Source: Thalassococcus sp. S3
GTDB taxonomy: Bacteria; Pseudomonadota; Alphaproteobacteria; Rhodobacterales; Rhodobacteraceae
Assembly (NCBI RefSeq): GCF_004216475.1
Contig: NZ_CP022303.1
Location: 1,922,001 to 1,986,000, forward strand
Reading direction: 5' to 3'
DNA: 64,000 nt
Position 1 is the first letter of the stretch; each line of letters begins with the position of its first letter. Shown piece after piece: positions 8,987 to 17,907 of the stretch. The notes below the pieces were generated by a model, which saw only the letters and a program-made list of their open reading frames with translations, was not told the DNA's origin and ran no database searches. Made by a program: the position numbers and the translations under genes.

Positions 8987-10072
8987 ATGGATCGTCGTTC
9001 ATTTCTAAAAAACTCGGCGCTGGGTGGGACAGCTGCCGCAGCGGCTACGCTGGCGGCGCCTGCATACGCTCAGGGCAACCGCAAGCTGACCATGGTCACA
9101 TCGTGGCCACGTGGTTTCGCAGTGCTGGATGACGCTGCGACGTACTTTGAAAACATGGTTGGTGCGATGTCCGACGGCACGCTGACCATCGAAAAGAAAG
9201 CGCCCGGCGAACTGGTCGGCGCGTTCGAAGTCTTTGACGCTGTGTCGTCGGGCCAGGCGGACCTCTACCACTCGGCTGACTACTACTTCATCGGTCAGCA
9301 CCCGGCTTATGCCTATTTCACGGCTGTGCCTTTCGGTGCGACGGCGCAGGAGCTGACCAACTGGTATCATCACGGTGGCGGTCACGAAGCGCACAACATG
9401 CTGGGCGAGATCTTCAACCTGAAGTCCTTCCTTGCCGGCAACTCCGGTTCCCAGTCGGGTGGCTGGTTCCGCAACGAGATCAACTCGGCCGCGGACTTCA
9501 ACGGTCTGAAATTCCGGATGCCGGGCCTGGGCGGCAAGGTGCTGGGCAAGCTGGGCGCATCGGTCCAGAACATCCCTGGCGGCGAGCTTTATCAGGCGCT
9601 GTCCTCGGGCGCGCTGGACGGTCTGGAGTGGGTTGGTCCGTTCGCGGACGAGCGGGCAGGCTTCCAGGAAGTGGCCAAGGTCTACTACACCGCCGGCTTC
9701 CACGAGCCGGGCTCAGGCCTCTCTGCCGCCGTCAACCTCGACGTCTACAACGACCTGTCGCCGGCGCATCAGGCGATCATCGCGAACGCCGCGATGGCCA
9801 CCACGCACACGCAGCTGGCCGAAACGCTGGCCAACAACGGTGCCGCGCTGAAGCGTCTGCAGTCTCAGGGCGTGAAAACGATGCAATTCCCCGATGATGT
9901 CTGGGATGCGTTCGGCGCGGCGTCGAAAGAGGTCATGGACGAGAACATGGGCGACGAGATCTTCGCGGATATCCGCAAGGGCTTTGAAGAGTCGCTCGCG
10001 GCGAGCTCCGAGTGGATCCTTCAATCCGACGGATACTACGTCGAGCAGCGCAACCGCGTTCTGGGCGGCTAA
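8987..10072 (+). CDS. TRAP transporter substrate-binding protein (DctP family)
   Basis: A 361-residue periplasmic binding protein. It begins MDRRSFLKNSALGGTAAAAA and continues to APAYAQ, a Tat signal with twin arginines. I chose the ATG at 8987 because GGGAGGAG precedes it; an upstream in-frame start would bury the signal. The conserved DctP segment GLKFRMPGLGGKVLGKLGA includes the arginine that usually binds the substrate carboxylate. It is close to 2-keto acid binders such as TakP, but the ligand is unproven. A strong hairpin follows, then the membrane subunits. Confidence 0.9.
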   Translation: MDRRSFLKNSALGGTAAAAATLAAPAYAQGNRKLTMVTSWPRGFAVLDDAATYFENMVGAMSDGTLTIEKKAPGELVGAFEVFDAVSSGQADLYHSADYYFIGQHPAYAYFTAVPFGATAQELTNWYHHGGGHEAHNMLGEIFNLKSFLAGNSGSQSGGWFRNEINSAADFNGLKFRMPGLGGKVLGKLGASVQNIPGGELYQALSSGALDGLEWVGPFADERAGFQEVAKVYYTAGFHEPGSGLSAAVNLDVYNDLSPAHQAIIANAAMATTHTQLAETLANNGAALKRLQSQGVKTMQFPDDVWDAFGAASKEVMDENMGDEIFADIRKGFEESLAASSEWILQSDGYYVEQRNRVLGG

Positions 10073-10090
10073 TCGCCAAGTGTAGAGAAG

Positions 10091-10120
10091 ACGGGGCCCG
10101 GCATACCAGCCGGGCCCCGT
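10091..10120 (+). terminator. Strong hairpin between TRAP binding protein and membrane subunits
   Basis: A perfect 12-bp inverted repeat (ACGGGGCCCGGC / GCCGGGCCCCGT) with a 6-base loop. No real T-tract follows, so it more likely protects the binding-protein mRNA 3' end or partly attenuates. This would give more DctP than membrane subunits. Confidence 0.65.
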
Positions 10121-10185
10121 TCGGGCGTAAGCTCGTACTGAAAATGACGTGAGCGGCCCTGGAAGAGGGGCTGGTGGGGGAAATT

Positions 10186-11115
10186 ATGCAGGAAGACGCT
10201 GCAAGCGGCGGCGGCCTCGGGCTGATCCTAGATGCGCTGATCTGGCTCATCACCAATATTGGAATGGCCTTCGTGAATTTCTTCACGGCCGTGTTTAATC
10301 CAGGTCTTTGGCTGAACTGGTCCGAAAACGAAGCGATCATGCGCTTTGTCTACTATGGCGGATCGGTTGAGTTTTTCTTCGTCGTGTTCACGGCCTTCCT
10401 TTTGTTGACTGCCGTCGGGATGTGGCGCACCAACATCCTTTGGGGTGTCGTTCGCGTTCTTGAAGGCTTTGCCAACACGGTGGGTCGATTTTTTGCCTGG
10501 GCCGGCCTCTTGATGGTCCTGCAACAGATCGTCATCGTGTTCATGCAGCGGATCTTTACCCGCCCTGACATCTCCATCGGCTTCGGTATCCCGCTTCAAT
10601 TCGACATTTCCTGGTTTGCCGAAGAGTTGAAGCTTTATAACGCGCTCGTCGTGTGCCTTTGCGCCGCTTACACGTTCGTGCAGGGCGGACATGTTCGCGT
10701 CGATCTGATCTATTCCGCGGTTCGGTTTCGGACCAAGAAGGTCATCGATATGTGCGGGTGCATCCTCTTCATGATGCCGGCCGCGGTTCTGACATGGATG
10801 TATGGCTGGTACTTCCTCTGGCGTCACTTGATCGTGCCGAAACCTTCGGCCTCCGACACGCTGGACCGGCTGCTTCTCAAGTCGCGTGCGCTGCGTTGGA
10901 ATGTCGAGACGATCGGGTTCAGCCCCAACGGATTCAACGGATACTTCCTGTTCAAAATCCTGCTCTGCGCCTTTGCCGCGATGGTGTTCATTCATGCCGT
11001 GGCGTTCTTCTACCGGTCCTACCTGGAATGGCGCGAGGGCGAAGAGAGCGAAAACAAATACCTCGACAAGGACAGCCTTGGCGAAGGTGAAGAAGCCTAC
11101 GAAGGCGCTCATTAA
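10186..11115 (+). CDS. TRAP transporter small permease subunit (DctQ), long form
   Basis: About 309 residues, roughly 1.5-2 times the usual DctQ length. Hydrophobic segments include LIWLITNIGMAFVNFFTAVF, FFFVVFTAFLLLTAVGM, a stretch around WAGLLMVLQQIVIVF, and a later pair near ILFMMPAAVLTWMYGWYFLW and ILLCAFAAMVFIHAVAFFY. The C-terminal tail is acidic. I prefer the ATG at 10186 (GGGGGA upstream); a GTG at 10174 is in frame. The DctM subunit starts 18 bp after the stop. DctQ and DctM form the membrane complex for Na-coupled uptake of organic acids. Confidence 0.85.
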   Translation: MQEDAASGGGLGLILDALIWLITNIGMAFVNFFTAVFNPGLWLNWSENEAIMRFVYYGGSVEFFFVVFTAFLLLTAVGMWRTNILWGVVRVLEGFANTVGRFFAWAGLLMVLQQIVIVFMQRIFTRPDISIGFGIPLQFDISWFAEELKLYNALVVCLCAAYTFVQGGHVRVDLIYSAVRFRTKKVIDMCGCILFMMPAAVLTWMYGWYFLWRHLIVPKPSASDTLDRLLLKSRALRWNVETIGFSPNGFNGYFLFKILLCAFAAMVFIHAVAFFYRSYLEWREGEESENKYLDKDSLGEGEEAYEGAH

Positions 11116-11132
11116 TCTAAGGGACAGCAGCT

Positions 11133-13487
11133 ATGCTATTCGGTCTTGATGGCGTCGAAGTCGGCCTGATCATCGTGTTCTTCTGCCTTTTCGGAGGCAT
11201 CCTCTCCGGTTTCCCGGTGGCGTTCGCCATCGGCGGGGCCGGTATCATTTCCTTCGGGATCATCGCCGCGCTCGACAGTGCCGGCCTTTTGATCCACCAG
11301 GCCATCGATACGGGCTCACAAGCCTACCGGGACCTGGTCAATTCCGGCGTCGATGACGACAGCATTTCGATCTTCCGATATCCGGAGCTTCCCAGGATCG
11401 GCGAGCCGGTCTTCCCCAGCGGATGGGAAACCGCGCTGGACCGGAACGTGTCGTTCATCGTGAACCGGATCAACGAACGTGTTCTGGCCGGTCAATCCAT
11501 CGAAACGCTTCTGGCCGTGCTGATGTTCGTTCTGATGGGCATCACGCTGGAGCGGTCGAAGATCGCAAACGACCTTCTGACCACGATGGCGCGCGTGTTT
11601 GGCCCGCTTCCCGGCGGCCTGGCGGTGTCCATCGTCGTCGTGGGTGCGTTTCTGGCGGCATCGACCGGTATCGTCGGTGCAACAGTGGTGACCATGGGCC
11701 TGCTGGCCCTGCCGACCATGTTGCGCAACAACTACTCGCCCGAGCTGGCGACCGGTGTGATTGCTGCCTCCGGCACGTTGGGTCAGATCATCCCGCCCTC
11801 TATCGTGATCGTCCTTTTGGGCACGCTTGCCGGTGACCTATACTCCGCCGCGCAAGAGCAGCGTGCGACCGCGGCCGGCTGTACCGATGCGTTGACCTAT
11901 CTGGGCGAGCCTGCGGTGGTGTCGGTCGGCACGCTGTTCCAGGCCGCTCTGGTGCCCGGCATCATGCTCGCGATGCTCTATGCTCTTTATGCCTTTGGGT
12001 ATGCCTTGCTCAATCCCAGCAAGGCGCCGGCGGTGGAAATGGGCAGCACGAATAACGAGCCCGTGACCCGGAACGAAGGGCTGCTGTGGTTCATCGGGGC
12101 GCCCATTGCCCTGATCGGTGGTGCGATCATGCTGTCGAGCGTGAACGTGATCGGCAGCCAGAACATCTCGGTCTCTGCCTTCTCCGATCTGGGGGAGGGC
12201 GCGAGCCTGCGCACCAATGTCGGGCCGGAGTGTCAGGCGTCGATGATCGAGCTGCATGGTCAGGTCGCCTGGGACAGGGCCTTGGCCGAACAGGCAGCCA
12301 TCGACGAGGCCGGCGGCGTTCAGCAAAGCACACGCCTGAGCCCGGAAGAGATTGCCGCGGCCCGTGACGCCAAGATCGCCAACGCCGCACCGATCGGATC
12401 GGGCGTTGCCATCCTTGCCGTGATGCTTGCGCTGGTGCTGACGACCGCGCGGGGGGTCTCTCCCTCCAGCGATCCACGCCCACTGTTGATCGGGGGCATC
12501 GGGATCGTACTGATGCTGATGGTCGACGTGCTGTTTGTCAGGCCGACCACATCATCGGGCGCGGAATGGGTCATGATGGCCATTCCGGTGGCCATCGTGC
12601 TCTATGCCTGCCGCTTCGCCGCGCAGAGGCTGGCGCAGAACGAGCTGATACGGGTCGTCTTTCCGCCTCTGGTGCTGATCATCGCCGTGCTCGGCTCCAT
12701 TCTGGGCGGGATCACCAACCCGACCCCGGCGGCCGCCTTGGGCGCAGGTGGAGCGATCATGCTTGCGGCTTACCGGAAGCTGAAGGATCAGAACCGGTCG
12801 GGCATGGTGATCATCTGGTCAACCTTCGCGATCATCATCTGTATCCTGGTCGGGGTGAACTTCGATCTACGGATCAACCAGGGTAACGTCAGCGCGGAAA
12901 GCTGGATCGCCTTCTTCGTGGCTTACGCGGCCTATCTCTATGCGCTCTTCGGGCTTCTGTTCGGATGCTGGGTGCTGTTTGCGTCTGGTGTTCTGACGCC
13001 TGTGGTTCGGGAAACGGCCAAGGTGACCTCCATGGTCTTCACCATCCTGATCGGGTCGCAGCTTTTGAACCTGGTGGTGATCTCGTTCGGGGGTGAGCAC
13101 TACATCCAGCAATTCCTGCGCAGCTTTGACAACGAGTTCACGGTGTTCCTGCTGGTGATGCTGGTGCTCTTCGTCCTCGGCTTCGTTCTGGACTTCCTGG
13201 AGATCATCTACATCGTGATCCCCATCGTCGGACCGGTGATCTATGGCGGATCGTTCGATCCGAAATGGGTCACGATCATGGTGGCCGTGAACCTGCAGAC
13301 CTCGTTCCTCACGCCGCCCTTTGGCTTTGCGCTCTTCTATCTCCGAGGGGTCGCACCGAAAGAGGTCACCACCGGGCACATCTATCGCGGGATCCTACCC
13401 TTCGTGCTGATCCAGGTGGCAGGGCTCGCCTTGCTCTGGACCTTCCCCGGGATCGTAACGTTCGTACCAGACCTGATACCGAACTGA
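11133..13487 (+). CDS. TRAP transporter large permease subunit (DctM), long form
   Basis: A 784-residue protein, against about 430 for a standard DctM. The core is recognisable: GILSGFPVAFAIGGAGIISF at the N-terminus, the conserved GIVGATVVTMGLLALPTM and GTLGQIIPPSIVIVLLGTLA blocks, and the C-terminal LQTSFLTPPFGFALFYLRGV. Two hydrophilic insertions interrupt it, one of about 30 residues after the first PPS block and one of about 80 (residues 345-420, near 12165-12390), followed by extra membrane helices. Such long DctM forms occur with TakP-like binding proteins. A terminator follows the gene. Confidence 0.88.
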   Translation: MLFGLDGVEVGLIIVFFCLFGGILSGFPVAFAIGGAGIISFGIIAALDSAGLLIHQAIDTGSQAYRDLVNSGVDDDSISIFRYPELPRIGEPVFPSGWETALDRNVSFIVNRINERVLAGQSIETLLAVLMFVLMGITLERSKIANDLLTTMARVFGPLPGGLAVSIVVVGAFLAASTGIVGATVVTMGLLALPTMLRNNYSPELATGVIAASGTLGQIIPPSIVIVLLGTLAGDLYSAAQEQRATAAGCTDALTYLGEPAVVSVGTLFQAALVPGIMLAMLYALYAFGYALLNPSKAPAVEMGSTNNEPVTRNEGLLWFIGAPIALIGGAIMLSSVNVIGSQNISVSAFSDLGEGASLRTNVGPECQASMIELHGQVAWDRALAEQAAIDEAGGVQQSTRLSPEEIAAARDAKIANAAPIGSGVAILAVMLALVLTTARGVSPSSDPRPLLIGGIGIVLMLMVDVLFVRPTTSSGAEWVMMAIPVAIVLYACRFAAQRLAQNELIRVVFPPLVLIIAVLGSILGGITNPTPAAALGAGGAIMLAAYRKLKDQNRSGMVIIWSTFAIIICILVGVNFDLRINQGNVSAESWIAFFVAYAAYLYALFGLLFGCWVLFASGVLTPVVRETAKVTSMVFTILIGSQLLNLVVISFGGEHYIQQFLRSFDNEFTVFLLVMLVLFVLGFVLDFLEIIYIVIPIVGPVIYGGSFDPKWVTIMVAVNLQTSFLTPPFGFALFYLRGVAPKEVTTGHIYRGILPFVLIQVAGLALLWTFPGIVTFVPDLIPN

Positions 13488-13504
13488 TCCGGCGGGATTT
13501 GAAA

Positions 13505-13538
13505 AGCAAAGGGCCCACCGGGGCCCTTTCGCTTTTTT
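13505..13538 (+). terminator. Intrinsic terminator of the TRAP operon
   Basis: AAAGGGCCC and GGGCCCTTT pair as a 9-bp stem around ACCG, extended by AGC/GCT, with a six-T run immediately after. Confidence 0.85.
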
Positions 13539-13931
13539 GCGACGCGCAATGTGTTCTCGCGCTGGTCCTTCTTCCGATCTTTAGTTTGTGAAAGTCAGTG
13601 CTGGATTGACCTTATCAAAAGCGGATAGCCGCCTTGAGGGTCATGAGGGCGAAGCACATCATTGGGCTGAATGAGGGTGCCGGGCTAGAGTACAGGATCC
13701 AGAATTGCGCAAATCAGGCTCAATCCGACCCGATGCGCTTGCAGACCCTGCCATCAGACAGCGGCTATTCAGGCAGCTTTTTAAACTCTCGGTGTCAGCG
13801 CGCGCTGCCGAGACGATTGGGTGCATAGGGACGATCGCAGAGCATCGCATGCAAAGGCTCCGACTTGCCTCCGTCACCTCCTTTTTCGAACGCGCGCTGA
13901 AATTTAGACGTCGGGCGCCAGTCACAAGCTT
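13539..13931. other. 393-bp stretch without a convincing gene
   Basis: Short open frames exist on both strands (for example 13659-13925 minus), but none has a ribosome site, a recognisable domain or a consistent composition. I see no RNA gene or repeat here. It may hold decayed sequence. Confidence 0.5.
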
Positions 13932-14621
13932 TCAGGAGGAGCCGTCCATAACCTTGCCCATGTATTCCTCTTCTGAAATCGTGCCGCCTTCGGTCGCCGC
14001 TCTGCCTTTGTCGTCCGGGTGAAGGTAGTCTTGAATGGCATCGATGCGTTTCCAGGCAGGATAGGGTTGTTTGCCATCTGCATCAGGCACATAGATCGAG
14101 TGCGGCTCCACCCGTTTGTGTTTATGGATCATGCGGGCGCAGTTCTGGAAGACCCGGGTGACATTGACCACCGCGACCATGTTGCAGCCCGGGAAATGGG
14201 CCATCAGGTCCGGGTCTTTTGAAACCTTGGCATCGCCCTGCACGCGTAACCGCCACGGCGTCTCGAAATCTATGAACAGCATGCCCACTTTGCTGGCCGC
14301 ATCGATGTTGCCCATCGATAGCCACATCCCGTTCCCATCGTAGTTTGGAAAGACGAGCGTGTTGTTCCCCAAAGACTTCACAAATCCAACCGGCCCTCCC
14401 TTGTAGGACACGGTCGGTTCGCCGTCTGCTGTGACGGTGGACAAGAAGAAGTAATCGCGGGTTTCGATATATTCGATGTGATACTCCTCCAACTCATTGC
14501 GGGCGATGGCCTGGATGACGGCATGTGACAGTTTTTCATGCCCGTTTTCAGATTGCAGCTTGCGCTGTGCATCCGTGTAGAACTCTTCATGGGATGGAAT
14601 GGCTGGTTTTGACTCTGTCAT
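13932..14621 (-). CDS. Pyridoxamine 5'-phosphate oxidase-like flavin-binding protein
   Basis: A 229-residue protein with the split beta-barrel of the PNPOx-like family. Visible features are YFFLSTVTADGEPTVSYKGG near residue 70, then NTLVFPNYDGNGMWLSMGNI and VGMLFIDFETPWRLRVQGDA, the usual flavin-binding strands. It is likely an FMN-binding oxidoreductase of unknown substrate. It lies 60 bp downstream of the nitrilase on the same strand and probably shares its transcript, suggesting a joint catabolic role. Confidence 0.8.
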   Translation of the reverse strand: MTESKPAIPSHEEFYTDAQRKLQSENGHEKLSHAVIQAIARNELEEYHIEYIETRDYFFLSTVTADGEPTVSYKGGPVGFVKSLGNNTLVFPNYDGNGMWLSMGNIDAASKVGMLFIDFETPWRLRVQGDAKVSKDPDLMAHFPGCNMVAVVNVTRVFQNCARMIHKHKRVEPHSIYVPDADGKQPYPAWKRIDAIQDYLHPDDKGRAATEGGTISEEEYMGKVMDGSS

Positions 14622-14681
14622 GCTTCACTCCTGTTGAACCTGTGGAAAGCGGCCCCGCGAACGAGGCCGGAGAGGCAGCGA

Positions 14682-15692
14682 CTATTCGGCGGCTTCCAGG
14701 TCTTCGGCTCGTTCCGTGACCTCTTCCCAACCAGGCGCGTCGTCGAAACTCAGCACGGCGCGCTGTTTCTTGCGGTTGATAAGCAGTCTTGTGCTGTCGC
14801 GCTTGGCATAGTGGCCGGCCGGATCTGCCGCCGCCTTGGCATAGCCAATCATGTGCAGATCGATATCGGCATACACGATACCTTCCTGATCGTGCGGGAT
14901 ACGTTCGGCAATCTCCGAACCATCCGGTGCAAAGATCGCGGTGTAGCCACCACCCACGGGGCAAAGCGCCTCTTTCTCAGGGTTCCCTTCGCAGAGCATG
15001 TCCTGCATGTCCTTCGTAACAAGGGCGCAGGGGGCCAGGACAAAGCAAGACCCTTCCACGGCGTAGATCTGGGACGCCGCATTGTTCACCTGATGACCCA
15101 GCGCATAGGCAGTGCCTTCGTAAAGCGAAAGGTTGGGCCATGCCGCAATGTGGATTTGCTCGTTTTGAGCGTACATCGCGTATTTCGACAGGGGCTGAAG
15201 GTGTTCCCAGCAGGCCAATTGGCCGACGCGGCCAATGGCGGTGTCCACAACATTCAGATCCGAACCATCCCCTTCGCCAAACACGGTGCGTTCCACATGC
15301 GTCGGCTTCAGCTTGCGGCGGCGATTTATCACCTCACCCTGTTCGTCAAAATGCCACTGCGCGATGTAGAGCGAACCGCCATCGCGTTCTGAGCATCCCA
15401 TCGACACCTGGATGTTGTTGTCGCGCGCGGCTTTCGCGATCCGGGCCTCTTCCGGGCTGCCCGCTTCGATGGAGTTGTCGAAGTAGCGACCCACGAACTG
15501 CATCTGCCAAGCCACCGGCCCAAGCCAGATATGGTTCGGATAACCCGGCAACCACGTTTCGCTGAAGGCGATCAGGCTGGCGCCGTTCTTGGCGGCCTCT
15601 TCGATCAGGCCGATGGCTTTATCGATACCGGCGTTCAAATCAAGGAAGCAAGGAGCGGCCTGAACCGCGGCGACTTTGGCTTGCGTAGACAT
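14682..15692 (-). CDS. Nitrilase (carbon-nitrogen hydrolase)
   Basis: A 336-residue enzyme that should convert a nitrile to the carboxylic acid and ammonia. The catalytic triad is clear: Glu45 (FSETWLPGYP), Lys127 (RRKLKPTHVE) and Cys161 (LACWEHLQPL). The CWEH and KPTHVERTVFGEG signatures mark a true nitrilase rather than an amidase of the same superfamily. The ATG at 15692 has GGAGGT about 6 bases upstream; a longer frame to 15932 would run back into the divergent regulator gene. It is divergent from the AraC regulator at 15815, which probably induces it. Confidence 0.93.
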   Translation of the reverse strand: MSTQAKVAAVQAAPCFLDLNAGIDKAIGLIEEAAKNGASLIAFSETWLPGYPNHIWLGPVAWQMQFVGRYFDNSIEAGSPEEARIAKAARDNNIQVSMGCSERDGGSLYIAQWHFDEQGEVINRRRKLKPTHVERTVFGEGDGSDLNVVDTAIGRVGQLACWEHLQPLSKYAMYAQNEQIHIAAWPNLSLYEGTAYALGHQVNNAASQIYAVEGSCFVLAPCALVTKDMQDMLCEGNPEKEALCPVGGGYTAIFAPDGSEIAERIPHDQEGIVYADIDLHMIGYAKAAADPAGHYAKRDSTRLLINRKKQRAVLSFDDAPGWEEVTERAEDLEAAE

Positions 15693-15814
15693 TGTGCACC
15701 TCCGTTGTGACCCAGAAAGCTTGCAGGCAATCACAACGCCCCGCTTTTGGCTCTGGGCGGAAAAACTTGCCTTTTTGGGAAAAAAGCGCAGGCTTTTCGT
15801 GAGGATGGCGAAGG

Positions 15815-16771
15815 ATGGATGCTCAAACACGCTACGACACGAACGATGTTCCCCCAGGCGACCGCTTGGCCTATTGGCGGGAATCTGTCTGCGCCAGCTA
15901 CGTTCAACTTGGGTGTGAGGTCGAAAAAACACCGGAATTCAGAGGTGTAATTGAAATCGCGAAGCACAATGTGCTGTCGATTTCCCGTGTCAGTGGACAG
16001 CAGCATCGGGTTCGGCGTCGCAACCGTGACATCCGGTCGGCAACGGAATCCTATTTCCTGCTCAGCCTGCAAACCTCCAACGTCTCGTCCGTCAGCCAAT
16101 TCGGTAAAACGGCGGTTCTGCGGCCAGGTGACATGGCGCTCTATGCCAGTACCGCGCCCTATACATTGCAGCTGACAGACGATTTCAGCCAGACGGTCGT
16201 GCAGCTTCCGGCGTCGAAGCTGCTGGAAAGACTGCCCAATGCCGAGTTGCTGACGGCATGCCGGATCGATGGCCAAGCAGGGATTGGCAAGCTGGTGGGG
16301 GAAAACGTTCTGGCCTTTGCCGACCATATCAATTCGCCAAATGCGATGCTGCAAGCGCTGGTGCAGGATACGCTGATCGACCTGATTGCCACCGGCGTGG
16401 CGGCGCATGGGTCCCATAAGCTCGAACTGTCGTCACCTGAACAACACGTGATGCTGCGCGCCAAGTCCTTCATCCGCGCCAATCTCAACGATCCGAACTT
16501 GGACCGCAACCGCGTTGCGCTGGATGTCGGCATGTCGGTGCGCCGCCTGAACGACATCTTCTCAAAGCAAGACGAGTCGATCAGTGCGTTCATTCGCCGG
16601 ATGCGGCTTGAGAGGGTGTCGGCCGACCTGAGCGACCCCCGCTATGCGCAGCAAACGATCAGCGAGATCGCTTTTCGCCATGGTTTTTCGAACAGCCAGA
16701 ATTTCTCGACGACGTTCCGCAACCATTTCGGGGAAAGCCCCCGAAGTTATCGGGCGCGTCAGAAAGCGTAA
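15815..16771 (+). CDS. AraC-family regulator, probable nitrilase activator
   Basis: A 318-residue protein with an N-terminal AraC_binding_2-like sensor region (YWRESVCASYVQLGCEVEKT start) and a C-terminal double helix-turn-helix at about residues 215-315. The latter includes NRVALDVGMSVRRLNDIFSK and ISEIAFRHGFSNSQNFSTTF, and ends GESPRSYRARQ. This architecture matches regulators that respond to aromatic or nitrile compounds. It is divergent from the nitrilase with 122 bp between the starts, a typical activator-target arrangement. Confidence 0.88.
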   Translation: MDAQTRYDTNDVPPGDRLAYWRESVCASYVQLGCEVEKTPEFRGVIEIAKHNVLSISRVSGQQHRVRRRNRDIRSATESYFLLSLQTSNVSSVSQFGKTAVLRPGDMALYASTAPYTLQLTDDFSQTVVQLPASKLLERLPNAELLTACRIDGQAGIGKLVGENVLAFADHINSPNAMLQALVQDTLIDLIATGVAAHGSHKLELSSPEQHVMLRAKSFIRANLNDPNLDRNRVALDVGMSVRRLNDIFSKQDESISAFIRRMRLERVSADLSDPRYAQQTISEIAFRHGFSNSQNFSTTFRNHFGESPRSYRARQKA

Positions 16772-16989
16772 GACGCTTGGCGGCGAAGTCTTGGTGATCC
16801 GTGGATGCTTTCGTCCAACTGACCGCGTGTCGCTTGAACCCTTTCGGTCGGGACAGAAGTCGTTACGGGCCTGCTGATCCGAGATCCCCATCCCGAACTA
16901 AAGACACCTGTAGAAGCTGAAAGTCTTGCAGGTTGTTTGGCTGGATGGGCCAAACCCAGCCTCAGGTCATACCAAAAACCGAAGACGGG

Positions 16990-17904
16990 CTATTCCTCCG
17001 CCTCTTTTCTAGGTGTTATCGATGATGTGTCTGAAAACACCTGGCTCGCTGAGGCCAGGATCGAGAAAAACACTGCGAGAGCCAAAAGAAGAGGACTGGA
17101 GATCGCGGAGTCCACCCAATCGGGTTCAATCAGTATGGGTTCATCAAGACCAAAGCTGTTGAGTTGCAGGGCTGTGTTTCCAAGCTGCGACACCACATTG
17201 ACGTACAAGGTGTTGTCTTCCGATTGGGTAAAATGCCCATAGACCCGTGCCGGATTGCCATCGATCAATACGGTCGCTTTGGAGCCGGCTGGAAGAGTGC
17301 CTTGTTTTACAACCTCCGTCACGTTTCGAAAGAAAGACGTGACCAAGCCGGCCTCTCGGGCCTCCCATCTTCCGTTCAAGAGCAGGTTTCGTGATCCCGA
17401 TTGCAGGTCCTGTCCCACGATGACTGACGCGCGAAACGTGAGAGCGCCCGCGCTTTTCCAGGATTTCGCGGAAAGGAGAAAATAGCTCCTTTCGATCATA
17501 TCCGATCCTGGGGCCTCCAGAACGGTGATCTGTAGCGCATCAGACTGCGTCGACACGTTGATCTTGGTGTTTTCGGCCCAAGAAATAATCGCCTCTGACG
17601 GTTCTCCTTTAGCCTCAAAGGCGATGCCACATGGTCCTTTCGAGGCGAAGTCTGGCACATCTAACGGGATGCAAACCGTTGCCTCTGGCAAGCGCCAGAC
17701 ATTCTGGCCCTCGCCAAACACCACGTCCAGGGTTGTTGTGTGCGCTTCAATCAGGAAACTTCGGTTGGCCGTTGCAACGGTCAGCACCAGAAATGTGGCC
17801 AAAAAGAACATGGCGCTGACAAAAAAGACCTGGGCGGGACCTCGAATGAACCCAAGCGGCCAGGTCACTATTTTGAGTGCTGGAGCAATTACCTTTCGGG
17901 TCAT
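16990..17904 (-). CDS. Hypothetical bitopic membrane protein of the envelope gene cluster
   Basis: 304 residues with an N-terminal membrane helix (FFVSAMFFLATFLVLTVATA, about 27-46) and a C-terminal one (SSPLLLALAVFFSILASASQ, about 268-287). Between them is a periplasm-sized, beta-rich domain of about 220 residues. No family is recognised. It follows the secreted protein at 17908-18597 with 3 bp between, so the two are co-transcribed. The arrangement suggests a membrane anchor or sensor working with secreted partners. Confidence 0.7.
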   Translation of the reverse strand: MTRKVIAPALKIVTWPLGFIRGPAQVFFVSAMFFLATFLVLTVATANRSFLIEAHTTTLDVVFGEGQNVWRLPEATVCIPLDVPDFASKGPCGIAFEAKGEPSEAIISWAENTKINVSTQSDALQITVLEAPGSDMIERSYFLLSAKSWKSAGALTFRASVIVGQDLQSGSRNLLLNGRWEAREAGLVTSFFRNVTEVVKQGTLPAGSKATVLIDGNPARVYGHFTQSEDNTLYVNVVSQLGNTALQLNSFGLDEPILIEPDWVDSAISSPLLLALAVFFSILASASQVFSDTSSITPRKEAEE

Positions 17905-17907
17905 GGC

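Noticed and set aside
13659..13925. Possible remnant of an insertion sequence after the TRAP operon
   Set aside because: No transposase motif, terminal repeats or target duplication could be seen.
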